A stretch of DNA of 41,649 bases, from positions 1 through 41,649 of the forward strand of contig JANQEN010000051.1 of assembly GCA_028278335.1 (NCBI GenBank). Direction: 5' to 3'. The position numbers were made by a program, and so were the translations under genes. Source of the DNA: Chitinivibrionales bacterium. Lineage in GTDB: Bacteria; Fibrobacterota; Chitinivibrionia; Chitinivibrionales; JANQEN01. Shown in pieces: positions 1 to 8,783 of the stretch. The notes under the pieces were generated by a model. The model made no database searches and was not told the origin of the DNA. It was given only the letters and a program-made list of their open reading frames with translations. Position 1 is the stretch's first letter, and the number at the start of each line of letters is the position of its first letter.

Positions 1-130
1 ATAATTGAAAGAATGATGGTGAATAGAAACTTAGATTACATAGAAAAATGAGCTACAGAATGAAGAAATATATTGACAAAGAACCTTAGCAACTTAGTAA
101 CTACTGTATACAAAACACAACAAACCTTAT

Positions 131-250
131 TCAGCGCTGAAAGCGCGAAAGATTCTAGCCCAGGGTAAGCATAGCGCCACCCTGGGTTAATGAACCTCGC
201 ACAATTAAAAAGCCCTGAAGGGGCGACACAAATTGGTCGTTCAATAATTC
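131..250. repeat. Hairpin-rich intergenic repeat remnant
   Basis: This stretch is a chain of short inverted repeats: GCGCT/AGCGC at 134-138 and 142-146, CCCAGGGT/ACCCTGGG at 159-166 and 179-186, and a GCCCT-GAA-GGGGC type hairpin around 212-224. The text resembles a widespread intergenic repeat of the type CCCAGGGT...ACCCTGGG...GCCCTGAAGGGGC found in many unrelated bacteria, whose chance translation is often annotated as a small protein. I see no credible gene in 1-390; a 66-codon open frame on the minus strand at 155-355 lies within the repeat and has no ribosome binding site. Confidence 0.45.
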
Positions 251-390
251 GCCCTGTGGACTCGAGCAGATCTTTGCGTTCCTAAAATATCTATGCAGTA
301 CGATTGAAGGGAATAAAAAAGCGAGAGAATAAAAATCAATGCTAGCTGATGGCAATCAAATAGCATTACTTTGGTCTTCCATAAGTTCTC

Positions 391-3300
391 TTAATGCATT
401 AAAAACGCTTTTGAAATAAATTCTTTAATACGCTTAAAGGAATCATTAACGTGACTTTGAATTACTTCAACTGAGACCCGTCCATCTGAGCCCTTTCCTA
501 AGCGAATAAGTTCTAAGACAGAGTGTAATTCTCGCATACAATGATGATAATCAAACACCTGTGAACGGGATCGAGCATGTTTGAAATAGTTCTCCCGTAA
601 CTCCCCATAGGTCAATGTTGGCAGTTTTATACCAGTAACCGTTGGAATGTTAATACAGGAGACATCCTTATACATTTTGTAAAATGCCTCTGCTGTGGGT
701 AGCTCCGAGTTTGAGAAAGCACGTTCACAAATCCGCTCACTACTCATGAGATTGTTTATGATATCCACACCCAACTCTAAGTTTTCACTACCATGCATGA
801 CAGAGAAATGCCAGTCACCCCAGCAACTAAAGTGCTTTATGTTTTTAAAAGGTTCATTGCTAGTTTTATCAATTTTCTCCTTATGAATAAATAAATTCAC
901 AAAACTTATTGGAACAGGCATCATGTCAATAGCGCGTTCAACAGTAATAGTTTCATTCTCACATTTAATAGAGCCAAAACGGGGACTCTTCCACAAATAT
1001 TGTTCATTATCTTTGTTTGTTAACACATCAATAAATGTAGAATACCAGTGTCGGGCAAATAACCAATCCTCTCCTTCTCCTAAAACACTATCTCTCTTTT
1101 CATAGTCCAATGAAGAGTGTCGGGGAATTAAGTTTTCTTCAAACATATTGTCTAACATTGAAAAAGCAGCTGTCATTGTAGAGACTGTTTCATCTTCCTC
1201 CTGAATTGTATAATCTGGCTGAACCCTAAAATGTCCATTACATCCCCATAATATCTCTAGTAACGTGCAAAGACAGGTATCGATGGTTTGTGTTTCAATG
1301 AGTATTTTGTATTCGGTATTAAACAGGTTGCTAATACGTTTGGTTAAGGCTTGAAGCTCCTCCCAGGTTTGTGGACACTCATTTTTTTCAATGAATATTT
1401 CAACAACATCTGAGATTAGCTCATCAATTTTGTCAATTGCAGGACACTTCAATGTAGGGTTATCAATTTCCTCAATATTTACTTTACAATCGTAATCTTC
1501 TGGCACACCATTATTTTTTAGAAGTTGTTTCAATATTTCGTCTTTATATCTTTTTTTCTCTTCTTCATTTATTTTAATTACCCTTCTGTATGCATCAATC
1601 AAACCTTTTTTGTAAACAATAAAACTTATATTAGCATTATAGGGTATTGACACATACTCATTTTTTTTGTGTAGTGAATACACACTCTCCATATGTTGAA
1701 TCGGTCTTCTTTCCTCGAGTTTATGTTGACGTAATTCGGGAAGAATTTTTGAGTTTCGCTCTCCAAAGAGTCTAATTTTTTCCTTCTGAATTGGTAAAAG
1801 CATGGAGAACTGCGATTGATCCTTATCAAGTAGATTTATCAAAAATCTATAGAGTCTCCGAGAGCGTTCCCTTGGATTATTTAACCGTTCAAAAATCGGT
1901 CTCCCTTTTTCCATTAGGTTGCCCAAATTAATTTCGCCATCTTTAAGCACTAATCTCATTTCTAAAAACTCTTTGCAACCAGTCAATTCTAAGGGATTCA
2001 TAAATAAATGACGTGCAATGCTTTGAATTATTTTTTCAAAAAGCTCTTCACTTTTATCATCATGAACGTTCTGTTCAGAATCAACTATTCGAAAGCATTG
2101 TTGATGCAAATACTCCTTAACCTTAATACTCCATCTACATTTGACTGTTTTGTTGGTATCACTATCCCCTACTACCCCATGTGGTTTTAAAAAACAAAGA
2201 AATTCATCATCGCCTTTGTTTTTGATCCTTTCAAAATTTGACAACCCTACACAGGTTGAATTTGACTGAATTTCAGGGGTTAAAAATGATCTTCCTGTAC
2301 CAAAAAAGAGACTATCCCGAATAAACTCTGCTATATCAGATTGGCTTTGCAGAGTAGTCTTATTTATTATGCTTGTTAAAATCTCCTTCAGTGCAGAAAT
2401 CGATAAAACTTGTTTTTCGATTATGTCAACAAGAATATATCGAACCCAGGTACATCGCAAACAGGGATAACAAGATTCAGAGGTTAATTGATCCCATATA
2501 CCATTGCACAAATCCTCCTTAGTTTTTGCTAAGGGAGTTTCCTCTTTATCATCATTTTGAAGTACTTCAAATTCTTGTAATCTTTCAATTTCTGGTTGAA
2601 TGACAAAATCACTCTCCTGAATTAAATCCCATACTTTCTTGTTATACCGATTACTTTCAGAGAGATTTGCATTGATCGTATTTACAATTTTAATAATCTC
2701 CCGTAGGGCATCCTTTACATCTTGGTTTTCAAATTTTCTACCATCCAGAGTACAATCAAAATCGGTTTGTATCCAATCGACAATGGTCCACTTTTTACAC
2801 AATTCCGAATACCAATTGATCCAATAGTTGTCAAAACTGGCAAGGACCAAATCAGTACGCTCCGGTATATAGCGAAAGTGTCTCTGTGCAGCAGAGGTTC
2901 TTTGCAAACTGTAACGATCAAATTCAGAGGATCTCAGTGACGGATAAAGCTTTGGAATCTCCTTTTCTGTAAAGGTTTTCCAAATTTTCATTTGGGGCTC
3001 GTTTTCTGTAAAGATAATCAACTGACCATCACCGGGATAACTTGGAAAAAACTGAAATCCCTTTTTGCTTTTAATGTCATAGGAGCATCTACGGGTTTGA
3101 TTGGGAGTATTCCGCGATTTTAAAACACGGCAAAAGGATTGTGTTTTTAAGGGAGAATCAACTGAACTGAGGGGAACTTGCTTGAGTATATTAGTACCAA
3201 GGGGACTTCGAAAATCACTGTTATACTCTCCATGAACAGTGATGCTTTCGGAAAAAAGCGCAATTGACACATCACAGAAAAAGCTCTCTGCAACAACGCT

Positions 3301-4059
3301 CTCCTTATTGGCAGTTTGATAGTGATGTTCCCCAGTGAATATAAACACCGCATTAGGAAATTTCTTTTTCAATAAATCTGCAATATACTTAAGCACTAAC
3401 CGTTCGGGATTATCAGGAAAATGTTTCTGAATTAAATGTATAAAAACATTGAGAGAATCAATCAGTACAAGCCCGACATTTGAGCTATCATACACATTTT
3501 TCTTTTTTTTATCATCAAATTCGTCTAATATTTCTTTTTGGGTTTTCTTTTCTAGTTCTAAAAAATTGAAATAGCGAGCAGTTTTAAAAAAGACGTCTGT
3601 GGCAGCACCAATATAATTCTGGGAAACCACTTTATTGCCAATCTCCTTTAAAAATGGCATTGTCTCAAATTTCTTTTCCATTGCATAGAGATGCAAATCT
3701 TTAGCTTTAGAAATCACCGATTCTATGGTCTCTATACCAATGCTTTTACACTTTTCAGTTAAGGTATAGCGAGGAAATTTCTTATCAAACTTGTCTATAA
3801 TCTCTTCAGATTCATCTTCCAGGGATATAAACACTGCAAGAAACTCATCATTTTCATTAATGATCCGTTTTTGAAGATTTGCACTGAGTATTTGCAGTCC
3901 TAAGGTAGTTTTACCAGCACCGGGCTCTCCGCGGATAATACAGGTGGTATTAGGCTTGAGATAGTTCTTTTTATCAGCTTTCTTTGAAAGACCCAATAGA
4001 ATATCAAGCTCATCAATTTCAGTATAAATCTCGTATTTATCCTGGATTTCTTTGCTCAC
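391..4059 (-). CDS. Large KaiC/RecA-like P-loop ATPase, 1222 aa
   Basis: The first ~280 residues look like a KaiC/RadA-type RecA fold: an N-terminal strand leading to a Walker A loop GEPGAGKTT near residues 44-52, a FISLEDES segment near 92-99, and a Walker B strand VGLVLIDSLNVF near 196-207. The remaining ~900 residues match no family I recognise; they are hydrophilic and helix-rich with a CYPCLRC cysteine pair near 550. No membrane segment or signal peptide is visible, so it is probably cytosolic. The start is GTG at 4059, chosen because GGGAG lies six bases upstream; an ATG two bases further upstream is out of frame. It stands alone, with about 525 bp of spacer behind it and repeat debris after it. 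KaiC-like proteins act as signalling or DNA-associated ATPases; a stand-alone defence or regulatory role is possible, but nothing here shows it. Confidence 0.75.
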   Translation of the reverse strand: MSKEIQDKYEIYTEIDELDILLGLSKKADKKNYLKPNTTCIIRGEPGAGKTTLGLQILSANLQKRIINENDEFLAVFISLEDESEEIIDKFDKKFPRYTLTEKCKSIGIETIESVISKAKDLHLYAMEKKFETMPFLKEIGNKVVSQNYIGAATDVFFKTARYFNFLELEKKTQKEILDEFDDKKKKNVYDSSNVGLVLIDSLNVFIHLIQKHFPDNPERLVLKYIADLLKKKFPNAVFIFTGEHHYQTANKESVVAESFFCDVSIALFSESITVHGEYNSDFRSPLGTNILKQVPLSSVDSPLKTQSFCRVLKSRNTPNQTRRCSYDIKSKKGFQFFPSYPGDGQLIIFTENEPQMKIWKTFTEKEIPKLYPSLRSSEFDRYSLQRTSAAQRHFRYIPERTDLVLASFDNYWINWYSELCKKWTIVDWIQTDFDCTLDGRKFENQDVKDALREIIKIVNTINANLSESNRYNKKVWDLIQESDFVIQPEIERLQEFEVLQNDDKEETPLAKTKEDLCNGIWDQLTSESCYPCLRCTWVRYILVDIIEKQVLSISALKEILTSIINKTTLQSQSDIAEFIRDSLFFGTGRSFLTPEIQSNSTCVGLSNFERIKNKGDDEFLCFLKPHGVVGDSDTNKTVKCRWSIKVKEYLHQQCFRIVDSEQNVHDDKSEELFEKIIQSIARHLFMNPLELTGCKEFLEMRLVLKDGEINLGNLMEKGRPIFERLNNPRERSRRLYRFLINLLDKDQSQFSMLLPIQKEKIRLFGERNSKILPELRQHKLEERRPIQHMESVYSLHKKNEYVSIPYNANISFIVYKKGLIDAYRRVIKINEEEKKRYKDEILKQLLKNNGVPEDYDCKVNIEEIDNPTLKCPAIDKIDELISDVVEIFIEKNECPQTWEELQALTKRISNLFNTEYKILIETQTIDTCLCTLLEILWGCNGHFRVQPDYTIQEEDETVSTMTAAFSMLDNMFEENLIPRHSSLDYEKRDSVLGEGEDWLFARHWYSTFIDVLTNKDNEQYLWKSPRFGSIKCENETITVERAIDMMPVPISFVNLFIHKEKIDKTSNEPFKNIKHFSCWGDWHFSVMHGSENLELGVDIINNLMSSERICERAFSNSELPTAEAFYKMYKDVSCINIPTVTGIKLPTLTYGELRENYFKHARSRSQVFDYHHCMRELHSVLELIRLGKGSDGRVSVEVIQSHVNDSFKRIKEFISKAFLMH

Positions 4060-4583
4060 ATGAGGCTCCCTGTGTGATCGGTAGGATTTAGATTGTATGC
4101 AATGTAATTGGTTTATTAATATACATTTAAGTAGCTGAATCCTGGTTTTAAATAATAATGGGTTCCGTATAAATTTTAATTATCCCGTTATAAAAAAACT
4201 CAAATTATCGAGAAATAATAGAAACAATAAAAACCTCGATGCACATCGAGCAACTCATACTTCATACTATTTTGTACATGATATAATAACAAATCTACAT
4301 ACCCACTTCATTCCATCCCCTTGGGGTATGAAATCTTTATCTTGAGGTAATATTTTGTTGTTTAAATATTAGGAATCATGTATTTCATTGCTAATGGGGT
4401 ACTGCAACTTTGGGATTTGACTTCAATAATAAACCTTTTTCCAAATAACCTATAACCATTTGAAGGTTATTGTTATGCGCAATTACCATTCTGCAAACCT
4501 CAGACAAGGCTAAAAAATTAAAAGCACCGCTATCCCTGCGAAAAAAGAATATAACTAAGGATTAAAATAAGAGAGTAATTGGT
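4060..4583. other. Divergent intergenic region
   Basis: This 524-bp spacer separates the minus-strand ATPase from the plus-strand AlkC-like gene and should hold promoters for both. It contains a palindrome CTCGATG-CA-CATCGAG at 4235-4250, which read on the minus strand is followed by a T-rich run like a terminator, and a hairpin ATAACC/GGTTAT at 4452-4457 and 4465-4470. I see no open frame with a ribosome binding site and no known riboswitch. Confidence 0.4.
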
Positions 4584-5330
4584 ATGACAATGAAAAACGA
4601 TAAAGGTATAACAAAGTGGTTTGGTGACAATCTTGCAAAGCTCCTTGCCAATAAAATCGAGGCTGTGTACAAAGATTTTGATAGTATGGAATATGTAAAA
4701 ACAATAAAAAAAGATTGTAAAGACTTAGGCTACACAAAAAGAATCGAGTTACACTCAGATGTGTTAAGAGAATATTTACCACAATCGTATCCTAGGGCAG
4801 TTAATACATTGGTTTCAATATTAGGAGAAGAAAATCCTAATGAAACAGGGATGTTTACTGATTTTTATTGGGTGATGCCTATTGGTAAATTTGTTGAAAA
4901 ATATGGCTTGGATGATTTTGATGTCTCAATTAAGGCAATTGAAGAGATAACAAAAAGGAATACTGGAGAATACGCTATCCGTCCTTATATAAGAAAATAT
5001 CCTCAAAAAACCATAAAAATTATGCAGAAGTGGTCAAAGTCTAAAAACTTTCACTTGCGTAGATTAGCTTCTGAGGGTTCAAGACCAAAACTTCCTTGGT
5101 CGACAAAACTCGACACATTCATTGAAAATCCAGAGCCGGTTTTTAAAATTCTTGAAAACTTAATTGAAGATGACATCAAATTTGTGCAAAAATCAGTTGC
5201 AAATAACATAACAGATTATCTAAAGGTAAATAAAAATAACACAGTCCCTTTTATTAAAAAACTTCAGAAATCTGATAATAAAAACACACTGTGGATTCTC
5301 AAATATGCCACAAGAAAGTTAATAATTTAA
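4584..5330 (+). CDS. DNA alkylation repair protein, AlkC-like
   Basis: This 248-residue protein belongs to the AlkC/AlkD superfamily of HEAT-like repeat DNA glycosylases, which remove 3-methyladenine and related alkylated bases. The segment HLRRLASEGSRPKLPW (about residues 153-168) is highly characteristic of AlkC-type proteins and lies at the catalytic face. Alternating amphipathic helices fill the rest and the length fits the family. The start is ATG at 4584; an ATG two codons later is equally possible, since only a weak purine-rich stretch precedes either. It is probably cytosolic and acts on damaged DNA. The next gene is 120 bp away, so they need not share a transcript. The AT-rich, lysine-rich composition is like that of the DUF2200 gene and may mark a transferred stretch, which is inference. 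Confidence 0.85.
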   Translation: MTMKNDKGITKWFGDNLAKLLANKIEAVYKDFDSMEYVKTIKKDCKDLGYTKRIELHSDVLREYLPQSYPRAVNTLVSILGEENPNETGMFTDFYWVMPIGKFVEKYGLDDFDVSIKAIEEITKRNTGEYAIRPYIRKYPQKTIKIMQKWSKSKNFHLRRLASEGSRPKLPWSTKLDTFIENPEPVFKILENLIEDDIKFVQKSVANNITDYLKVNKNNTVPFIKKLQKSDNKNTLWILKYATRKLII

Positions 5331-5450
5331 AAAAAAGTGTTCATAAAGTTGCTATACATCGTTTGGCACTTCATTTGCTTTTTCTTTTACTTTCAATTTA
5401 GCTTTAGTTCTGTAAATATTCGTGAATGCATTTTAGGAGAAAAATGAGAT

Positions 5451-5816
5451 ATGAAAACAACACCAAAACATGATGCAAGAATGGCCAAAATGACCTTTGC
5501 CTCAGTTTATCCGCTTTATATTGAAAAAGTTGAAAAGAAAGGTCGGACAAAAAAAGAATTGGATCAAGTGATAGAATGGTTGACTGGTTTTGATGACAAA
5601 AAACTGCAAAAGCTTGTTGAAGACAACGTTACTTTTGAAATCTTTTTTGCACGTGCGAAATTGAATCCCAATGCTCAACTAATTACAGGCGTTGTTTGTG
5701 GTTATAGGATAGAAGAAATTGAAAACCCTGTGACTAGGAACGTTAGATATTTAGATAAGCTGGTGGATGAATTGGCAAAGGGCAGGAAGATGGAAAAGAT
5801 TTTGCGACAGGGGTAA
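5451..5816 (+). CDS. DUF2200 family protein
   Basis: This 121-residue protein matches DUF2200 along its whole length: [10 protein letters not shown] near residues 12-21, [23 protein letters not shown] near 26-48, [16 protein letters not shown] near 71-86 and [14 protein letters not shown] near 98-111. The family is widespread, cytosolic and of unknown biochemical function. The start at 5451 has AGGAGA at 5435-5440, ten bases upstream. It ends 55 bp before the flavoprotein start I prefer. An earlier start for that flavoprotein at 5767 would overlap this gene by 50 bp and is rejected because its extra residues look like out-of-frame translation of this gene. Confidence 0.9.
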   Translation: MKTTPKHDARMAKMTFASVYPLYIEKVEKKGRTKKELDQVIEWLTGFDDKKLQKLVEDNVTFEIFFARAKLNPNAQLITGVVCGYRIEEIENPVTRNVRYLDKLVDELAKGRKMEKILRQG

Positions 5817-5871
5817 TGAAACAACAAAAGCTGTAGACAATTACATTTTAATTACTAAAAAGAAGGTTCTG

Positions 5872-7005
5872 ATGAACAGTAACGATAGTTCTAAAAAAAT
5901 GGAAATTGATGTCATTATAGTCGGAGCAGGCGCTTCGGGGTTGGGTGCAGCAATTATCCTTAAAAAATTAGGCATTAATTATGTTGTGTTAGAAAAGGAT
6001 TCTGTCGGGGCTTCATTCAGAAAATGGCCTAAAGAGACTCGCTTCATATCTCCTTCATTTACAGGCAATTCTTTTAAGATGCCTGATTTAAATGCTATAT
6101 GTCCTGAAACATCTCCTGCATATAATCTTTTGACTGAACATCCTTCAGGAAATGAATATGCCCGATACCTTGATGGGGTCTCAGAGTTTTTTGGATTAAC
6201 AATAGAAACTGGTGTAGAAATTGACACGATACAAAGGGAAAATGATTCTTTTACTATAGGCTCGAACAATGGAGAATACAAAAGTAGATTTGTGATTTGG
6301 GCTGCTGGAGAATACCAATATCCAAAGAAAACATCTTTTGAAGGTGATAATCTCTGCACTCACTTTTCCGAAATTAAATCCTTTTCAGATCTACCCGGAA
6401 AGGACAGGATAATAATTGGGGCATATGAGTCCGGTTTTGATGCGGCTGTCCATTTGGTGGCGACAGGTAAAACAGTGACGCTCTTTGATAGTGCTAATTT
6501 TTTAGAATTGGTAAATAGTGACTCAAGCTATTCGCTTTCTCCATTCACCAGGGATAGAATAAAGGAAGTTAATGGTGATATCTCCTATCATAAGGAAACA
6601 AGAGTAGAGAAAGTCGAACTAGTCGATGACCTATATACTGTAACAACAACAGAAAACAAAACCTATACTTCCAAGTATAAACCAATTAATTGTACTGGTT
6701 TTGACAGCAGCCTTTCCCTTGTAAAATCTTTGTTCGAATTTAGGGACAAATACCCCTTGCTCAATGATTTTGATGAATCAACAAGAACAGAGAATTTATT
6801 CCTGGTAGGTCCGCAAGTAAAGCATGGGAATGCATTATTCTGTTTTGTATATAAATACAGGCAAAGGTTTGCCATAGTCGGGGAAAAAATCGCAGGAACT
6901 ATTGGTATTCCTTCTGAAACGATAGAAAAAGTTATTCAAGAACATAGGGAAAACAATTTTTATCTTAAAGATCTATCCAGTTGTGGTGATACTTGTTCGT
7001 GTTAG
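5872..7005 (+). CDS. FAD/NAD(P)-binding oxidoreductase with Cys-rich tail
   Basis: This 377-residue flavoprotein has an N-terminal FAD-binding Rossmann motif VGAGASG at residues 17-23, the EKDSVGASFRKWP segment typical of flavin monooxygenase/CzcO-like enzymes, and a second nucleotide-binding motif IIGAYESGFDAA near the middle in the NAD(P)H site position. It ends in a cysteine cluster, CGDTCSC (C371, C375, C377), that could bind metal or be redox active. ATG at 5872 is chosen because AGAAGG lies five bases upstream and the FAD motif follows at the usual distance. It is soluble. The FeoB-like gene begins 12 bp downstream, so the two are almost certainly cotranscribed. I infer a redox step linked to metal uptake or metal-thiol chemistry; the substrate cannot be read from sequence. 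Confidence 0.8.
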   Translation: MNSNDSSKKMEIDVIIVGAGASGLGAAIILKKLGINYVVLEKDSVGASFRKWPKETRFISPSFTGNSFKMPDLNAICPETSPAYNLLTEHPSGNEYARYLDGVSEFFGLTIETGVEIDTIQRENDSFTIGSNNGEYKSRFVIWAAGEYQYPKKTSFEGDNLCTHFSEIKSFSDLPGKDRIIIGAYESGFDAAVHLVATGKTVTLFDSANFLELVNSDSSYSLSPFTRDRIKEVNGDISYHKETRVEKVELVDDLYTVTTTENKTYTSKYKPINCTGFDSSLSLVKSLFEFRDKYPLLNDFDESTRTENLFLVGPQVKHGNALFCFVYKYRQRFAIVGEKIAGTIGIPSETIEKVIQEHRENNFYLKDLSSCGDTCSC

Positions 7006-7017
7006 GAAAATTATTTA

Positions 7018-8652
7018 ATGAAAAAATCAATTGTACTTATTGGAAAAGAGAGTGTTGGCAAGAGTCAACTCATTCGTTCGTTAACTGGCAAAGGTGCTTA
7101 TTCAGAAAAATTAAAGGGCACAACCATCAATGTTCAGTCTTATGAAACAGATCAATACCGTTTTATTGACACCCCGGGAATCCTACTGGAAACAGACTCA
7201 CTCACCAGTAAACTTGCATTAAACGAAATCCCTGATAAAGATTGCGTTATTTTGGTTATATCCGCCACTTCTATTGATCAGGACCTGTCCGATCTTCTGC
7301 CCTTGGTTCAGGATAAACCGGGAGTAATTATTATAACTCACTGGGATCGAATGGAAACAGTCATCAAAAAAGAGGTATTACAAAAAATTGAACAGGAATT
7401 AGAAGTACCCATTATAAAACTTGATGCACGACATATTTCTTCGATTGAAAAAGACGAAGTATTCGAAACCCTGACCAATCCACAAACATTCAAAAAGGCA
7501 AAAGTTGCTACCTTAGTAAAAGTCACTCTGAAACTCCACAAGAGCCTGTTTGAAATTCCGGTCCTCGGCAAATTCCTATCATTACTGTTACTTTTCCTCC
7601 CGGCCCTGATTGCCGTCAATTTTGCAAACTTCATCGCCGATAACTTTTATGATCCGGTATTTAATAGTCTAAGCCCAATTCTAAATATCATTAATACCTT
7701 TCCCGCTCCAATAAACCACCTGTTGGGTAAGGATTATGGCATTGTAGCCATGTTTCCATTTTTGGTCTTGTATGCATTACCAACTGTTTTTCTTTTTGCA
7801 GTTATTTGGTCCCTCTATAAAACAAGCGGATTGATTGACAGACTAACAGTAACGATTCATCAATGGATAACTCATTTTGGTCTGGCTGGCCGGGACGTTG
7901 TCCGCATCATTATGGGTTTTGGATGCAATGTACCAGCAGTGATCAGCACGAGATCCTGTTCAACCTGCACACGGGGTAATAGTATTTCTGCAATTGCCTT
8001 TGGTGCTGCCTGTTCTTATCAGCTTCCTGCCACCATTGCGATCTTTGCTGCTGTCAATATGGGCTACCTGGTAATACCCTACCTTATTATTTTAGTTACT
8101 ACCACGTTATTATACCTTTGGATCACAACTTCCAAAGAAACAAAGCTATTAAGTAGTAAACTGGTTATTAACCACCTGGATTATCTTCAATGGCCCTCAT
8201 TACGTTCAATAATAGCAGAAATAATGGTATTAGTTAAGGAGTTTTTTACTGTTGCTTTCCCCATATTTTTAATAATCTGTGTAATTGCCGGGACATTAAA
8301 CTGGTTGGGAGCTATTGCGGCACTATCCTCGCTTCTTTCACCAGTTATGGCCTTGTTTAATCTGCCGGCAGAAGCGGTTGCAAGCGTCGTATTGGGATCA
8401 ATTCGAAAAGATGGCATAGCAATCGGACTTCTTACTCCCGGATGGCAAGGAGTAAAAGTTCCTTTAACCAGTCCGGTACAAGTATTAACGGTGGTTTACC
8501 TGGCAGGAGTTTTACTTCCTTGTATTGTCACGTTAACTACGATAATTAGAGAGATAAGTATAAAGTTTGCTTTAAAACTTGTATTAAAACAAATGATTAC
8601 AGCCGTTATTTTCAGTCTCCTCATTGCTTGGATTGGATTTATACTATTTTAG
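7018..8652 (+). CDS. FeoB-like GTPase-coupled membrane transporter
   Basis: This 544-residue protein has an N-terminal FeoB-type G domain (G1 GKESVGKS at 9-16, G3 DTPG at 51-54) and a membrane part with about eight hydrophobic segments from residue 175 onward. The two gate-type regions include GFGCNVPAVISTRSC followed by TRGNSISAIAFGAACSYQLPA, the hallmark core of FeoB Fe(II) transporters, and GSIRKDGIAIGL in the second half. It is shorter than ordinary FeoB (about 650-770 residues), and G4 is degenerate: THWD at 107-110 instead of NKxD, so guanine specificity may be altered. It sits in the inner membrane. There is no FeoA; the partner is the flavoprotein 12 bp upstream. It ends at a bidirectional terminator. 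Fe(II) is the likely cargo, but another divalent metal is possible. Confidence 0.85.
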   Translation: MKKSIVLIGKESVGKSQLIRSLTGKGAYSEKLKGTTINVQSYETDQYRFIDTPGILLETDSLTSKLALNEIPDKDCVILVISATSIDQDLSDLLPLVQDKPGVIIITHWDRMETVIKKEVLQKIEQELEVPIIKLDARHISSIEKDEVFETLTNPQTFKKAKVATLVKVTLKLHKSLFEIPVLGKFLSLLLLFLPALIAVNFANFIADNFYDPVFNSLSPILNIINTFPAPINHLLGKDYGIVAMFPFLVLYALPTVFLFAVIWSLYKTSGLIDRLTVTIHQWITHFGLAGRDVVRIIMGFGCNVPAVISTRSCSTCTRGNSISAIAFGAACSYQLPATIAIFAAVNMGYLVIPYLIILVTTTLLYLWITTSKETKLLSSKLVINHLDYLQWPSLRSIIAEIMVLVKEFFTVAFPIFLIICVIAGTLNWLGAIAALSSLLSPVMALFNLPAEAVASVVLGSIRKDGIAIGLLTPGWQGVKVPLTSPVQVLTVVYLAGVLLPCIVTLTTIIREISIKFALKLVLKQMITAVIFSLLIAWIGFILF

Positions 8653-8725
8653 ATTAATCTTTTTTATAATATATCATTTGTAAAAATGAGCATTTCCACA
8701 GATTGATCTTAATTGTTTACATAAT

Positions 8726-8759
8726 AAAATTCCACCCTCCCAGAGGAAGGTGGAATTTT
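8726..8759. terminator. Bidirectional intrinsic terminator
   Basis: A perfect 11-bp stem AAAATTCCACC/GGTGGAATTTT (8726-8736 and 8749-8759) encloses a 12-nt loop. The A/T ends give a T-run on either strand. It lies between the convergent FeoB-like gene and the four-gene redox operon, so it should stop transcription from both sides. Confidence 0.85.
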
Positions 8760-8783
8760 TATAATAATTGTATGTGAAGATAC

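Noticed and set aside
155..355. Minus-strand open frame of 66 codons
   Set aside because: It is the translation of the hairpin repeat at 131-250 and lacks a ribosome binding site.
4452..4477. Integron attC-like site (GTTATGC near a hairpin) before the AlkC-like gene
   Set aside because: Only one arm resembles the attC core, the matching partner is missing, and no similar site follows the AlkC-like or DUF2200 genes.
5767..5871. N-terminal extension of the flavoprotein
   Set aside because: Translation from 5767 would overlap the DUF2200 gene out of frame; AGAAGG before 5872 supports the later start.
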